Shown: positions 1 to 9,372 of the stretch, piece by piece | How the letters are laid out: each line of letters starts with the position of its first letter | Numbering within the stretch: the first letter of the stretch is position 1 | Source of the DNA: Kiritimatiellia bacterium | Lineage (GTDB): Bacteria; Verrucomicrobiota; Kiritimatiellia; UBA8416; JABMPJ01 | Direction of reading: 5' to 3' | Assembly: GCA_030745755.1 (NCBI GenBank) | Contig: JASLOA010000057.1 | Coordinates: forward strand, 1-64,000 | Length of the DNA: 64,000 nt | Program-made: the position numbers and the translations under genes | Notes under the pieces: generated by a model | Database searches by the model: none | What the model saw: the letters and a program-made list of their open reading frames with translations, nothing else | Told to the model about the DNA's origin: nothing

Positions 1-1
1 G

Positions 2-727
2 AGGGAGAGCTATGCGGCGGAATGGGGAAAGATCCGACGCTATGGGCTGAATGTAGGGGGCGCTGCTCTGCTGATCGGTCTTGCGGCAATTGTTGAGCCG
101 TGGACAATACGCAACTTCACGCCTCGCATGGATTCCGCAGGTTACTACGTGGCTTTCATGTTTGGGCAGATTCCTCTCTACCTTTCTGCAGCGTTTACAC
201 CGTTTCTCTTTCCGCTGATTTCACAGCGATTCGAACGGGGCGAGAATACAGATCGCATGTTGGTGCAGTCGGTTGTGGCCATGCTGTTGATTGGTCTTCC
301 GTTGCTGGTGTTCTTCGTATTTGGCGGAGAGTGGTTCCTGGGGTTGAGGGCGTCGTGGAGCCAGTATACGGACTATGCCCCGCTCCTCTGGAAGATCAGT
401 ATCGTCAGCATTCTGCAGAGCGTTATGATGGCGCTCGTGGCTCATGAGAACGCGTGCAGTCGGTTTCGGTATGTAAAGTGGTTCGTGCCGGTGCTGCTGG
501 CGGAGATTGTGCTTCTGTATGGTCTGATGGGGTGGCATGAACTGAGGGGTGTTGTACCGACAGGGCTGTGGGAAGCTGTCCAGGGGGTAGTGCAGCATAA
601 GTTGACATTTGCCGTGTGGATGATGATGGGAACGCGGGCGGTGTTGGTATTGACGGCAGGCCTGTGTTTTCTTCGAGATCCGGCTTCGTCCCGCTGCGCG
701 GAACTACGCCGGGACAAGGAGGGGTAA
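2..727 (+). CDS. Polysaccharide flippase (Wzx/MATE-like), C-terminal part
   Basis: The reading frame is open from the window edge, so the N-terminus is missing; 241 residues remain. At least five long hydrophobic segments are visible, including one near FMFGQIPLYLSAAFTPFLF and one near MLLIGLPLLVFFVFGGEWF, separated by short basic loops. This is the pattern of the last helices of a multidrug/oligosaccharidyl-lipid/polysaccharide (MOP) exporter. Members flip lipid-linked glycans across the inner membrane. It sits 3 nt before an epimerase gene in a glycan operon, which supports this role. Family assignment rests on topology and context rather than a diagnostic motif. Confidence 0.7.
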   Translation, partial: RESYAAEWGKIRRYGLNVGGAALLIGLAAIVEPWTIRNFTPRMDSAGYYVAFMFGQIPLYLSAAFTPFLFPLISQRFERGENTDRMLVQSVVAMLLIGLPLLVFFVFGGEWFLGLRASWSQYTDYAPLLWKISIVSILQSVMMALVAHENACSRFRYVKWFVPVLLAEIVLLYGLMGWHELRGVVPTGLWEAVQGVVQHKLTFAVWMMMGTRAVLVLTAGLCFLRDPASSRCAELRRDKEG

Positions 728-730
728 CGG

Positions 731-1798
731 GTGGAAGCTTCGACCATACTGGTGACAGGTGGGGCGGGGTTTGTGGGGTCGAACCTGTGTTTGGCTTTCC
801 GTGAGTTCTGGCCCGAGACGCGGATTGTCGCGCTGGACAATCTGAGACGACGGGGCTCGGAGCTGAATGTTCCTCGTCTGGAGGCGGCAGACGTTGAGTT
901 TGTGCGCGGCGACGTGCGAAGATCCGAGGATCTACAGTTCGAGGACTTGGATCTGATCGTGGAGTGCTCCGCTGAGCCGTCGGTGTTGGCGGGACGCGAC
1001 GGCGGCACGGACTACGTGGTTCACACGAATCTGCTGGGGACATACAACTGCCTGGAACTGTGTCGGCGCACCGGTGCCGGCATGGTCTTTCTGTCGACCA
1101 GCAGGGTCTATCCGATGGGGGCGCTTGGGGGCTTGCCGCTGAAACCTGCGGAGTCACGGTTTGTCCTGCCGGACGGGTATTCCGCTCAGGGCGTTTCGGA
1201 GATCGGCATTGCCGAATCGTTCCCTCTCGATGGTGCTCGCTCGCTCTATGGCGCCACGAAGCTTTCCTCGGAACTGCTCATCACAGAATACGTTGAGATG
1301 TTTGATCTCCCGATTGTCGTCAACCGGTGTGGCGTACTGACCGGGCCCTGGCAGATGGGCAAGGTGGACCAGGGCGTGGTGGTGCTTTGGATGGCGCGAC
1401 ACATCTTTGGCGGCAAGCTGGACTACATCGGGTATGGTGGCGACGGCAAACAGGTACGGGACATTCTGCATGTACAGGACTTGGCCGATCTGCTTAAGCT
1501 ACAGATCGACTCGCTCTGTAAGCACAAGGGCAAGACCTACAATGTGGGAGGGGGGCCCGGCATATCGGTGAGCCTGCAGGAACTGACGGATCTATGCCGG
1601 GAGATTTCGGGGAAGACTATCGAAATTGGATCGGTTCCTGGGAACCGGGCAGGAGATGTGCCTTGGTATGTAACGGATTCAACGCGGGTCCGCGAAGCCA
1701 CAGGATGGAGTCCGCAGCATGGGGTGGAGGAGATTCTCAGGGATGTGCATCAGTGGATCTGCGAGAACCGTGAAGAGTTGAAGCCGATATTGGGGTAA
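731..1798 (+). CDS. NAD-dependent epimerase/dehydratase (CDP-paratose 2-epimerase-like SDR)
   Basis: 355-residue extended short-chain dehydrogenase/reductase acting on a nucleotide sugar. The NAD-binding GGAGFVG is at residues 10-16, the serine region STSRVYP at about 122-128 and the catalytic YGATK (Y173, K177) is intact. The start is GTG at 731, preceded by a strong AAGGAGGGG ribosome site about 8 nt upstream. Overall form is closest to the CDP-tyvelose/paratose 2-epimerase group, but the exact substrate cannot be read from sequence. It is followed 20 nt later by a second SDR of the same broad type, so the pair probably makes or interconverts an unusual surface-sugar precursor. Confidence 0.8.
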   Translation: MEASTILVTGGAGFVGSNLCLAFREFWPETRIVALDNLRRRGSELNVPRLEAADVEFVRGDVRRSEDLQFEDLDLIVECSAEPSVLAGRDGGTDYVVHTNLLGTYNCLELCRRTGAGMVFLSTSRVYPMGALGGLPLKPAESRFVLPDGYSAQGVSEIGIAESFPLDGARSLYGATKLSSELLITEYVEMFDLPIVVNRCGVLTGPWQMGKVDQGVVVLWMARHIFGGKLDYIGYGGDGKQVRDILHVQDLADLLKLQIDSLCKHKGKTYNVGGGPGISVSLQELTDLCREISGKTIEIGSVPGNRAGDVPWYVTDSTRVREATGWSPQHGVEEILRDVHQWICENREELKPILG

Positions 1799-1818
1799 AA
1801 AGGGTTCCCTGTCTTCTT

Positions 1819-2883
1819 ATGAGTGTGGTGATTGTATCAGGGGCGGCTGGGTTGATCGGGTCGGAGACGGCTCGGTTCTTTGCCGGGAAGGGGCTGGATG
1901 TTGTTGGGGTCGACAATGACATGCGGGCGGAGTTTTTTGGGGCTGAGGCGTCGACGGCTTGGAACCGGCAGCGGCTTGAGGCGGATCTGAAGAGCTACAC
2001 ACATGTCGATGAGGATATCCGTGATGCGAACGCGATGAATGGGCTGTTTGAGCGATACGCCGGTGACGTTATGGCCGTGATTCACACGGCAGCGCAGCCA
2101 TCGCACGACTGGGCGGCGCGGGACCCGATCAAGGATTTTACGGTCAACGCGAACGGCACGCTGGTGCTGCTGGAGTCCACCCGGAAGCACTGTTCGGATG
2201 CCGTCTTTGTCTTTACCTCGACGAACAAGGTCTACGGGGATGTGCCCAATTCTCTGCCGCTGGTGGAGCAGGAGATGCGCTGGGAGCTTGATCCCACACA
2301 TCACTATGCGGAGCACGGGATCGACGAAACGATGAGCATTGACCAATGCAAGCACAGCTTGTTCGGGGCTTCCAAGGTTGCGGCAGATGTGTTGGTGCAG
2401 GAATACGGACGCTATTTTGGAATGAAGACGGGCGTATTTCGTGGCGGATGTCTGACGGGGCCGGCGCATTCTGGGACGGAACTGCACGGGTTCCTTGCCT
2501 ACCTTGCCAAGTGCTGTGTGTCGGGTGCGCCGTATACGGTGTTCGGATACAAGGGGAAGCAGGTACGGGACAATATTCACAGCTATGACCTGGTGAACAT
2601 GTTCTGGCACTTCGTGCAGAACCCGCGCGTAGGCGAGGTCTACAATGCCGGCGGCTCGCGTCACTCCAATTGCTCGATGCTGGAAGGTATTGCCCTGTGC
2701 GAGGAACTGAGTGGGCGCAAGATGAACTACACGTACGTTGATGATAACCGGATTGGGGATCACATGTGGTGGATCAGTGACGTGCGCAAGTTTCAGTCGC
2801 ACTATCCTGAGTGGGGATACCGCTACGGGCTCCAGGAGATCGTGCAGGAGATAGTGGCAGCGATACAGGAGCGGTCTGTATGA
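1819..2883 (+). CDS. NAD-dependent epimerase/dehydratase-like SDR with Phe for the catalytic Tyr
   Basis: 354-residue extended SDR with the Rossmann motif GAAGLIG at residues 8-14 and a TSTNKVYG serine segment at about 133-140. The YxxxK position reads FGASK (F182, K186; codon TTC at 2362-2364), so the usual catalytic tyrosine is absent. The rest of the protein, including [13 protein letters not shown] in the sugar-nucleotide region, is well conserved in form and the frame is clean. Its last 4 nt (ATGA, 2880-2883) overlap the next gene, indicating translational coupling. It may work with the preceding epimerase in one conversion or bind a nucleotide sugar without normal SDR chemistry. Confidence 0.78.
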   Translation: MSVVIVSGAAGLIGSETARFFAGKGLDVVGVDNDMRAEFFGAEASTAWNRQRLEADLKSYTHVDEDIRDANAMNGLFERYAGDVMAVIHTAAQPSHDWAARDPIKDFTVNANGTLVLLESTRKHCSDAVFVFTSTNKVYGDVPNSLPLVEQEMRWELDPTHHYAEHGIDETMSIDQCKHSLFGASKVAADVLVQEYGRYFGMKTGVFRGGCLTGPAHSGTELHGFLAYLAKCCVSGAPYTVFGYKGKQVRDNIHSYDLVNMFWHFVQNPRVGEVYNAGGSRHSNCSMLEGIALCEELSGRKMNYTYVDDNRIGDHMWWISDVRKFQSHYPEWGYRYGLQEIVQEIVAAIQERSV

Positions 2884-3611
2884 AGCTATCGGTGGTGATA
2901 CCCGCGCATAACGAAGAGGGCGTCATCGCCGACACCTTGCGGGGGCTCTATGCGGCTTTGCGTGAGGCCGACATCTCGCACGAACTTGTAGTCGTGGACG
3001 ATAGCTCAACGGACGATACAGCGGATGTCGTGCAGGCGGTAGCAAAGGAAGTGCCGTCAGTCTGCCTGGTGACGAATGCGCCTCCGAACGGATACGGGTT
3101 CGCCGTACGATGTGGCATCGATGCTGCACAGGGCGAGTACGTGGCGATCATCATGGCGGATGCCTCCGATGATCCGGCTGACTTGGTCGCGTTCTACCGG
3201 AAAGCGGAGGAGGGCTATGATGCCGTATTCGGCAATCGGTTTGCGCGCGAAGGCGAAGTCGTTGACTACCCGTGGTTCAAGTTAATCCTTAACCGCATCA
3301 CCAATTGGATCATCTGTATGCTGTTTGCAATACGCCATACTGATACGACGAATGCCTTCAAACTCTATCGGCGGGATACGCTGGAAGGTCTGAAGCCATT
3401 CCTGAGCCATCATTTCAACCTGACTGTGGAGCTTCCGCTGAAGACTATCGTGCGGGGGTATAGTTATGCAGTGCTGCCGAACCGGTGGTATAACCGGAAA
3501 CATGGTGAGTCGAAGCTGAAGATTAAAGAGATGGGGAGCCGGTATTGGTTTGTGATCTTCTACTGCTTACTTGAGAAGTGGCTCTCCGTGGGGGACTATC
3601 ACAGGAAATGA
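2880..3611 (+). CDS. Glycosyltransferase family 2
   Basis: 243 residues starting at the ATG that overlaps the previous stop (ATGA). The GT2/GT-A fold is shown by [10 protein letters not shown] near the N-terminus, [10 protein letters not shown] at about residues 37-46 and the ADASDDP metal-binding region near residue 94. The overall layout resembles dolichol-phosphate mannosyltransferase-like enzymes, which transfer a sugar from a nucleotide donor to a lipid carrier. The C-terminus lacks a multi-helix membrane anchor. The next gene, a large membrane protein of GT-C type, could use such a lipid-linked sugar. Its stop again overlaps the next start by 4 nt. Confidence 0.85.
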   Translation: MKLSVVIPAHNEEGVIADTLRGLYAALREADISHELVVVDDSSTDDTADVVQAVAKEVPSVCLVTNAPPNGYGFAVRCGIDAAQGEYVAIIMADASDDPADLVAFYRKAEEGYDAVFGNRFAREGEVVDYPWFKLILNRITNWIICMLFAIRHTDTTNAFKLYRRDTLEGLKPFLSHHFNLTVELPLKTIVRGYSYAVLPNRWYNRKHGESKLKIKEMGSRYWFVIFYCLLEKWLSVGDYHRK

Positions 3612-5248
3612 ACAAGAACACCTCCTCATCCTTGCCGACCGTCGACACGTCCGAGACGACGAGTGCCTCCTTCTGGATGCGTCACTACTTCAAGGTGTTT
3701 CTGGCCGTTTGTTTCTGCGCGTATCTCGGCATTGTGTCCCGTGGGCTGGACGGCCCTATGATGGGGCTGCATGATTTCCGGCAGACACAGACGGCGCTCA
3801 GCAGCTATTGGACAATCAAGGAGGGGTTTCGTCTTGATTACATTACACCGGTCAGGGGGGCTCCGTGGTCAATCCCGCTTGAATTCCCTCTCTATCAGTG
3901 GATTGTTGCGGGAGTCCAGATTGTCACAGGCGAGGTCCTTCCTTTAGATCTCTGCGGCCGACTCGTGAGCGGGCTTTTCTTCTTGCTGTCGATTCCACCA
4001 CTGTTCGCTTTGGCGCGCCGTCTGTTGCGGAATCAGGATATGGCGCTCCTGTATGTCGTCTTCCTTCTGCTGAACCCCATTCATCTCTTTTGGGGACGCG
4101 GATTCATGATCGAGGCAACCGTTCTCTGCTTTAGCGCTTGGTTTCTCTGGTTTTTTGAACGTACCTTGCGTTTGGGCCGAGTGCGCAACTATGTCGGTGC
4201 TATTGTGCTGGGTGTCCTGGCGGCACTCGTCAAGCCTACGACCTATGCCGTATTCCTGTGCGCGGCTTTCTTCTTCTACGCAGCCAGATTTTGGCGTTAC
4301 GAATGGCCGGAGCGTAACCCGAAGCGGATTGCCCGCTTCTTTCTCAAGGGGTTTTGCCTGACCATATTCTCGCTTGCGGCGGCCTGGCTCTGGACGCACT
4401 ACTCGGATGGCGTCAAGATGGGACATCCTTACACCCCCCTGATTACCGAAAGAATGCATGGCTGGAACTATGGCACATTGGCGCAGCGGCTCAATTACGA
4501 CAACTGGTCGAGGATTCTGTTGCACTACAACGGATTTGTCTCCGCCATGTCATCATGGGTCGGACTGCACGGGGCCTGTCTCGCAGTGGGCGCGGCACTG
4601 ACGATCTGGTTGGTGTTCGCGGGCTATCGGCCATTGGGCGTAGCGACGCTTGCTCTGGTCGTGGTGGGGCCGGCCGTGTTCTTCAACCTCTTCTTCCGGC
4701 ATGATTACTACCAGATGGCTGTCACCTGGGCCTCGTGCTTCTTCGCGGTACTTCCGTTCGCAGCGGCGATCAAGAATGGTAAATGGACTCGTACCATTCG
4801 CTATGTGGTTATCCCGCTTGCCTGTGTCGTACTGGTATCCGGATACATGAAATCCATCTATTACCGAACACAGCATTGGAAGCGCACGGACAACCCGGGG
4901 TTCTTCCAGCTCACGGAGTACATCAAACAGGCAACGGATCAGAAGAAGGATATGATCCTTTTCGTGACGCCTGATGGCTGGAACGCCAAGTATGCTTACT
5001 ACTCGGAGCGAAAGAGCCTGTGTTTTGGTTCGAAATTGACTCGCGATTACTTCGAGGACCCAAAGTTCCTGGCCATGCAAGAGGTCCTCACCAACGACGG
5101 TATGCGTCTGCGCGCCATTGTGACGCTTGGTGAAAAGCTCCAACTTACCCCGGCTCTGGCGACATACCTCAAACGCAGGTTCAACACTCCAGGCAAGCGG
5201 GCGGTGATGAACGGGCCCGTATTGCTGTTTGATGCTGCGGATGAATAG
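3608..5248 (+). CDS. Membrane glycosyltransferase, GT-C (ArnT/PMT-like)
   Basis: 546 residues from the ATG at 3608, which overlaps the upstream TGA. About ten hydrophobic segments occupy residues 25-420, followed by a soluble C-terminal domain. A first periplasmic loop after helix 1 contains HDFRQTQTALSSYW, matching the acidic/Arg loop of dolichyl/undecaprenyl-phosphate sugar transferases. The likely role is transfer of a lipid-linked sugar on the periplasmic face. It is the last gene of this plus-strand glycan operon. An upstream in-frame start at 3578 would overlap the previous gene further and is less likely. Confidence 0.75.
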   Translation: MNKNTSSSLPTVDTSETTSASFWMRHYFKVFLAVCFCAYLGIVSRGLDGPMMGLHDFRQTQTALSSYWTIKEGFRLDYITPVRGAPWSIPLEFPLYQWIVAGVQIVTGEVLPLDLCGRLVSGLFFLLSIPPLFALARRLLRNQDMALLYVVFLLLNPIHLFWGRGFMIEATVLCFSAWFLWFFERTLRLGRVRNYVGAIVLGVLAALVKPTTYAVFLCAAFFFYAARFWRYEWPERNPKRIARFFLKGFCLTIFSLAAAWLWTHYSDGVKMGHPYTPLITERMHGWNYGTLAQRLNYDNWSRILLHYNGFVSAMSSWVGLHGACLAVGAALTIWLVFAGYRPLGVATLALVVVGPAVFFNLFFRHDYYQMAVTWASCFFAVLPFAAAIKNGKWTRTIRYVVIPLACVVLVSGYMKSIYYRTQHWKRTDNPGFFQLTEYIKQATDQKKDMILFVTPDGWNAKYAYYSERKSLCFGSKLTRDYFEDPKFLAMQEVLTNDGMRLRAIVTLGEKLQLTPALATYLKRRFNTPGKRAVMNGPVLLFDAADE

Positions 5249-5297
5249 ACGCGGGTCGCGGGTACTCTCGCCCTCTATCGATCTTGTTGAATCAGGG

Positions 5298-7625
5298 TTA
5301 GTCGATCGTGTGGGCTCTGAGCTCGGCTTCGGTTCTCTCGGGAGCCGCTGAGGTCGTGCCTGAACCTGCTGCCGCAGGGCCAAGCGTCCACGACTGCTTG
5401 AGGCGGATGCGTTTGGCGTAGGGGCGGGGGTGCGAGAACATCCAGGCGGATACGGTTTGGTTGCCGGACTGCATGCCTACGTAGGCGTTGGGTTCGAATT
5501 GCCACACAGTCATGTTGGGAAGAGGCGATCCGCCCTTGTAGTTGCGGTTGGGGTTGCCGCCGGGAAGCGGCTCCTGTTCAAGCTTTTCCCACTCGCCTTT
5601 TGATGTAATGTCACCCCACTTGGTGCGCAAGCAGAGGGAGATGAGACTGCCTTGCATAGTGGGGGTGAAGTCTACTTCCCAAGTGTGGTTGCCGGGCTGG
5701 ATGCTGAGGCGGCGGACGTCGAGTTTGGCTCTGGAGTTCCCTTTGGCGATCTCTACGCCGTCGAGCCAGAGGGTGTATTTTCCCCGCATGTGGGAACCGA
5801 GGAGGGCGTGGGTTTCGTTCTCGTGGAGCCAGAGGAGGTCTTTGGCTTGCTGGGCGGCGGGGGGATAGGGGCTCTGGGTTAGCGCTTGGTAGATGGGGCG
5901 GACGGCTTCGATGCCTTGGGTTTTCTCGCGGTAGGCGGCGGCGCGGAGGCGGAGGAGGTCGGCCCATGGGTAGCGGGCGTAGCGGGCGGCGAAGAAGTCG
6001 CAGCGGGTGGCGGCGTCCGACCAGAGGCCTTCGCGTTCGAGGGTGAAGAGCATGGCCATGAGGCCGGGGAGCTCGAAGCGGTCGGTGGGGCGCTTGAGGA
6101 GGGGAGCTTGGTTGGCCGGTAGTGTGCAGTCGTGGGGTCTGTCGGCGTACCAGTATGACACGCTGGACATGTAACCCTTGGCGTGGTTGCGGTCGCCGAA
6201 CTCTATGCCGACGGTTAGGCTGTCCTCGAAATCTACGGCATCGAGTCCGTGGAAACGGTACTGGTCGGTCCGCATGGCGCCTTTCTCGATCAGGCCGTGG
6301 TAGGGAAGGTCAAAGAGGCTGGTGTAGTAGTAGGCGCCGTTGAAGTAGTCCTCCAGGCCGGTGCCAAACTGGCCGGGCTGCTTGCCTTCGTCGGGAAGCA
6401 CGTACTCGTCGCCCTCGAGAATGGTCCAGGATCCGTCCTGTCCGATCGCAGTCAGGAAGCAGCCGATGTAGTGGCCTGAGCCATCGACCTTACACATCGT
6501 GAGCGGCTTGCCGGAGGTGGCGGATGCAGCCCAGTTGGCGTGGAAGTAGCGGGACGAAGGCGAGGGCGATCCGTCTGCGACAGTGACGTTGGTTCTCAAC
6601 TTCACCGGCACCTTTCCGTCGTTGACGACCGCGATGCGGGCGCTCTTGTGGAAGGGCATGGGAAAGCGGCAGATGAAGGTGTTGTCGAGTCGGGCCAGTG
6701 CGAGGGCGGCGTATTCACGGGTGTAGAAGGGGTTGCAGAAGAAGTCGCCGATGGGAACGTCAATGCTGGGGGTGCTGCTGTTGTCCCACCATGCCTTCAG
6801 TCGGAGATTGCGAAGCAGTTCGTGTTTGAGCTGGTCGCCGGGAATCGGATCGGTGATTTGGATGGCGAGGGACGCGACTGTTGCCGGTCCGCTGTGCACC
6901 AGAAGATCGGTGTTCGAGCCGGGCTCCACTGTCTTGGTTCCATCTGGCAGAGATGAGCTGATGGCTCCAATCGATTGGCGATCTGTGTCCAGCGCGGCAT
7001 TGGCTGCGACCACAGCATTGCTCTGGGCGGGGGTGAGGGCTGTGGGCCAGGACTCGGAGGGCAGGGAGGGGTCGGTCAGCGTGTAGTTAATGTGGTAGTA
7101 GTTACGGTCGTTTGGGTTCAGTCGCTTGGGTACGACCTCGATGCGGAGGTGTTTCGAGAACGGGATGGGAATGGTGCAGTACTTGCCGCCGCCGGAGTTG
7201 CCCGCCAGTGGCGGTATGAAGGGGAAGCGGTCTTCGTAGCCAAACAGTTCTCGCTGGGTGAGGTCAAGGCGCGGTTCTGTCTCGCCATCGAAGAAGAACA
7301 GCCACCGCTCGGCATAGAAGCTGGCGATCCAGATGCGGGAGACATAGCCGGGGCCATCTACATCCAGGAGCGTGATTCGGCCGTTGGGGTTGGTCTGTTT
7401 CCAGACTGACCAGTCCATGTTCCCGCCGCTACGGTCGTAAGAGGTGAGGAGGAAGGATTCTCCGAGGGGGCGTTCGGCGAAGACGTCGAGATCGGTCATG
7501 CGTTGGACGAGTGACTCGATCGTGACGGGAGTGTCTGGGATGGGTGTAGGACGGCGGCAGGAGGTCGTGAGGCCCAGTGTCAACATTAGAGCAAGGGTGA
7601 TGGCGGTGACTGGTAGCGTTCTCAT
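5298..7625 (-). CDS. DUF2961 / GH172-like exported protein
   Basis: 775 residues from the ATG at 7625; an in-frame extension to 7853 would put low-complexity repeat DNA at the N-terminus and is rejected. A signal peptide with a possible lipobox (LTTSC) opens the protein. The family core is EGDEYV followed by GTGLEDYFNGAYYY, where the two glutamates correspond to the catalytic pair of GH172 enzymes (difructose dianhydride/alpha-furanosidase type). N-terminal DGPGYVSRIW is also typical. A C-terminal helical and beta region of about 250 residues follows the core. The likely location is outer membrane or periplasm, with a role in glycan breakdown. The substrate is unknown. Confidence 0.82.
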   Translation of the reverse strand: MRTLPVTAITLALMLTLGLTTSCRRPTPIPDTPVTIESLVQRMTDLDVFAERPLGESFLLTSYDRSGGNMDWSVWKQTNPNGRITLLDVDGPGYVSRIWIASFYAERWLFFFDGETEPRLDLTQRELFGYEDRFPFIPPLAGNSGGGKYCTIPIPFSKHLRIEVVPKRLNPNDRNYYHINYTLTDPSLPSESWPTALTPAQSNAVVAANAALDTDRQSIGAISSSLPDGTKTVEPGSNTDLLVHSGPATVASLAIQITDPIPGDQLKHELLRNLRLKAWWDNSSTPSIDVPIGDFFCNPFYTREYAALALARLDNTFICRFPMPFHKSARIAVVNDGKVPVKLRTNVTVADGSPSPSSRYFHANWAASATSGKPLTMCKVDGSGHYIGCFLTAIGQDGSWTILEGDEYVLPDEGKQPGQFGTGLEDYFNGAYYYTSLFDLPYHGLIEKGAMRTDQYRFHGLDAVDFEDSLTVGIEFGDRNHAKGYMSSVSYWYADRPHDCTLPANQAPLLKRPTDRFELPGLMAMLFTLEREGLWSDAATRCDFFAARYARYPWADLLRLRAAAYREKTQGIEAVRPIYQALTQSPYPPAAQQAKDLLWLHENETHALLGSHMRGKYTLWLDGVEIAKGNSRAKLDVRRLSIQPGNHTWEVDFTPTMQGSLISLCLRTKWGDITSKGEWEKLEQEPLPGGNPNRNYKGGSPLPNMTVWQFEPNAYVGMQSGNQTVSAWMFSHPRPYAKRIRLKQSWTLGPAAAGSGTTSAAPERTEAELRAHTID

Positions 7626-7822
7626 GGATCCGGTTATAGCAGGGATGGGGAAAGGTCGGAAGTCGGAAGTCGGGGCTGTAAGGGTGAGAGCCACGGAAAG
7701 CAGTGAAGGCACGGAACGGAATGGGGGATGGATGGGAGATTCTCGCGCAAAGACGCGAAGGCGCAACGGGGGGGGAGTGGGAAACAGCCGAACAGCCGAA
7801 CAGCCGAACAGATGAACATGGA
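7626..7822. repeat. Short tandem repeats between GH172 gene and HEPN gene
   Basis: This non-coding stretch holds two tandem tracts: GGAAGTC-type heptamers at about 7654-7674 and a 9-nt repeat (ACAGCCGA-A) run at about 7789-7813. The heptamer tract recurs upstream of the AEC gene at about 13516-13544. No gene is supported here. Confidence 0.6.
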
Positions 7823-8221
7823 TCAAGGCAGGTCTTGGACCAGTGGCCGGCAAGTCTGGATGAAACGCTCGGCGCGTGTGATTTCCTCGTGTACTTGAGT
7901 TTCGGTAAAGGACACGGTCGAGGTGTAGTCGCTCAGTTCCCGGTAGGTTTCCAAGTGGGCCAGCAGAGCAGCCGCATCATCCGACAGGGGCCCGTCTTTC
8001 ACGAAATGGAGGCTGAAGAGCTGAATCGTGCCGCGGTGCGTCTTTGCCTCAAGCCCTTTTGTCAACAAGACGGCGCGAGCCCAGTGATACGCGGCATAGT
8101 AGGCGCGGGAGACGGCATCGCGAAGGAAGCCGTTCGCGACCAGGCACTGAGCCGCCGCGAGGGACTCGTTCCCGTGTTGAATCTCGTCGCGGGCGTTGGC
8201 CTGGGCGTTGTCTTTAGTCAT
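7823..8221 (-). CDS. HEPN-domain protein, partner of MNT nucleotidyltransferase
   Basis: 132 residues, all helical in character. It carries the HEPN features SRAYYAAYHWARAVLL at about residues 38-53, a TKGLEAKTHRG loop and RELSDY near residue 93. HEPN proteins paired with MNT enzymes form toxin-antitoxin modules in which HEPN is an RNase toxin inactivated by nucleotide transfer from MNT. The start codon overlaps the MNT stop by 4 nt (8218-8221). The order MNT then HEPN is one of the usual arrangements. RNase activity is inferred, since HEPN subfamilies differ in whether they retain the catalytic Arg/His pair. Confidence 0.82.
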   Translation of the reverse strand: MTKDNAQANARDEIQHGNESLAAAQCLVANGFLRDAVSRAYYAAYHWARAVLLTKGLEAKTHRGTIQLFSLHFVKDGPLSDDAAALLAHLETYRELSDYTSTVSFTETQVHEEITRAERFIQTCRPLVQDLP

Positions 8222-8577
8222 AGGTCTTTCCCTTCCCGATCAACTTCTATGGCAAAACGACGCTCCCGGTCGCGGAGATGGATGTAATCAGCTTCCGCCA
8301 TGAACACCGGTTGCAGGAGCAATCCCGAATCCAGAAGGCCCATCTTCACGGCGCGGTTGACAAGCCATTCCGAGTCATCGCCGGAGACCCGGTCGAAGAG
8401 GACGAGTATGTCTATATCGGACTCTGGCGTCCAGTCCCCTCGCGCGGCCGAACCGTAGAGACGCACGGCACGAACACGACTGGCGAAATGGGCGCGTACA
8501 TCCGCGGCGAATCGTTGCGCCAGGCTTCTTGCATGCGCGACAGTGTCCGGCACCGAAGTTGCTGTCGTAGCGCTCAT
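8218..8577 (-). CDS. MNT-type nucleotidyltransferase (antitoxin candidate)
   Basis: 119 residues. The minimal nucleotidyltransferase signature is clear: YGSAARGDWTPESDIDILVL at about residues 41-60 contains the GSxxRGD helix turn and the metal-binding DxD. The third acidic residue probably lies in the FAIEVDREG tail. In MNT-HEPN pairs this protein AMPylates the HEPN partner. It is the first gene of a two-gene operon overlapping the HEPN gene by ATGA. No operator was identified upstream. Confidence 0.85.
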   Translation of the reverse strand: MSATTATSVPDTVAHARSLAQRFAADVRAHFASRVRAVRLYGSAARGDWTPESDIDILVLFDRVSGDDSEWLVNRAVKMGLLDSGLLLQPVFMAEADYIHLRDRERRFAIEVDREGKDL

Positions 8578-8682
8578 GCAGTCATGATGCCACCGGTAGG
8601 GGCATGCTTCAAGCTCGGATAGGGACCTCTTTGTATAGCCACCGGGGCAAGCCCGGTGGGGGGCGAGGGGTGGGCGAATGAT

Positions 8683-8778
8683 CTAGGGCAGGGCCAGGGA
8701 GAGGACGAGGGGGGGGGTGAGGAGGCTTAGGAGGGTGCTTAGGGTTCTGGTGCTGGCGGCTATGTTGGGGTCGCCGTC
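8683..8778 (-). pseudogene. Copy of the AEC transporter 3' end (last 32 codons)
   Basis: Read on the minus strand this gives DGDPNIAASTRTLSTLLSLL then TPPLVLSLALP and a stop. The intact AEC transporter at 12559-13503 ends DGDPNIAASTITLSTLLSLL then TLPLALSLAL and a stop. Similarity begins exactly at the base next to the DUF2283 stop codon (8779) and runs through the stop. It is not an independent gene. It marks a border between the MNT/HEPN module and the DUF2283/DUF4258 module. Confidence 0.88.
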
Positions 8779-9000
8779 TTACGCGGGCTGAAGGACTTTC
8801 TGGTCCACATCGAGGACGTACGAGAGAATGGTGCGGATATCGAAGCGTTTGGAGGCGTCCAGGATCTCGATTCCGACGAGGTGGCCGTCGGCTGTTGTGT
8901 CCAAGTTCACGCCTTCGCTCAACTCTGAGACACCGTCCGGAGTTTCGTCTCCCAAGCGCAGATAGATTGCGTCGACGTCCTTATCGTAGTGTACCTTCAT
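8779..9000 (-). CDS. DUF2283 small protein
   Basis: 73 residues with the DUF2283 pattern: N-terminal YDKDVDAIYLRL, an acidic middle and GIEILDASKRF near residue 44. Proteins of this family are commonly encoded beside DUF4258 proteins in arrangements that resemble toxin-antitoxin pairs, with DUF2283 the probable antitoxin; that role is inferred. Its start overlaps the DUF4258 stop by ATGA (8997-9000). The stop codon abuts the AEC 3'-end copy at 8778, so this gene seems to have arrived as part of a cassette. Confidence 0.85.
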   Translation of the reverse strand: MKVHYDKDVDAIYLRLGDETPDGVSELSEGVNLDTTADGHLVGIEILDASKRFDIRTILSYVLDVDQKVLQPA

Positions 9001-9221
9001 TGCTTTCCCTTCTTGACCGGGTATGCCGTGATCACCACAGTACTTTCGTTCTGCACCTCGTATACAACCTTGATCGGGTACTTATGCTCTGTCAAGCGGC
9101 GTGTGATGGCCTGCCGTCCCAGAGTGTCGGTCGACGGCAACATGCCTGCCACGTCATCTTGACTTATCTTGTATAGCCGCATCCTTCTCTTGGCGTGCCT
9201 GGAGAAGAGTATCTGTGCCAT
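8997..9221 (-). CDS. DUF4258 small basic protein
   Basis: 74 residues. The FSRHAKRRMRLYKIS segment and the C-terminal VVITAYPVKKGKQ are typical of DUF4258, a RelE-like or toxin-like fold often encoded just before DUF2283. It would act as an RNA- or ribosome-directed toxin only by analogy. It is first in the two-gene operon. The roughly 180 nt upstream contain one copy of a GGCTCGCTGGGACCACGCC repeat (9317-9343) and an AEC 3'-end fragment. Confidence 0.82.
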   Translation of the reverse strand: MAQILFSRHAKRRMRLYKISQDDVAGMLPSTDTLGRQAITRRLTEHKYPIKVVYEVQNESTVVITAYPVKKGKQ

Positions 9222-9316
9222 GAATCACTCCCGATGCACTACATTATGTTCTGAGACTGAATGGATGTCGACAAAATGATCGCGTGCGTGCGCGTGGCTC
9301 TGATCTTTGGCGGGAC

Positions 9317-9343
9317 GCGGCTCGCTGGGACCACGCCCTACCT
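9317..9343. repeat. Single copy of GCGGCTCGCTGGGAC repeat
   Basis: These 27 nt match, with three differences, one arm of the inverted repeat at 25888-25975 that surrounds the 3' end of the beta-helix gene. Here only one arm is present. Confidence 0.6.
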
Positions 9344-9372
9344 GATGGGGTTATGGCAGGAGTTTGGGGAGG

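Noticed and set aside
1837-2802. Long minus-strand ORF opposite the second SDR gene
   Set aside because: It is antisense to a clear SDR with conserved motifs, is rich in His/Arg/Pro and has no recognisable domain.
5298-7853. N-terminal extension of the GH172 gene to 7853
   Set aside because: The extra 76 residues come from heptamer and 9-nt tandem repeats, and a proper signal peptide starts at 7625.
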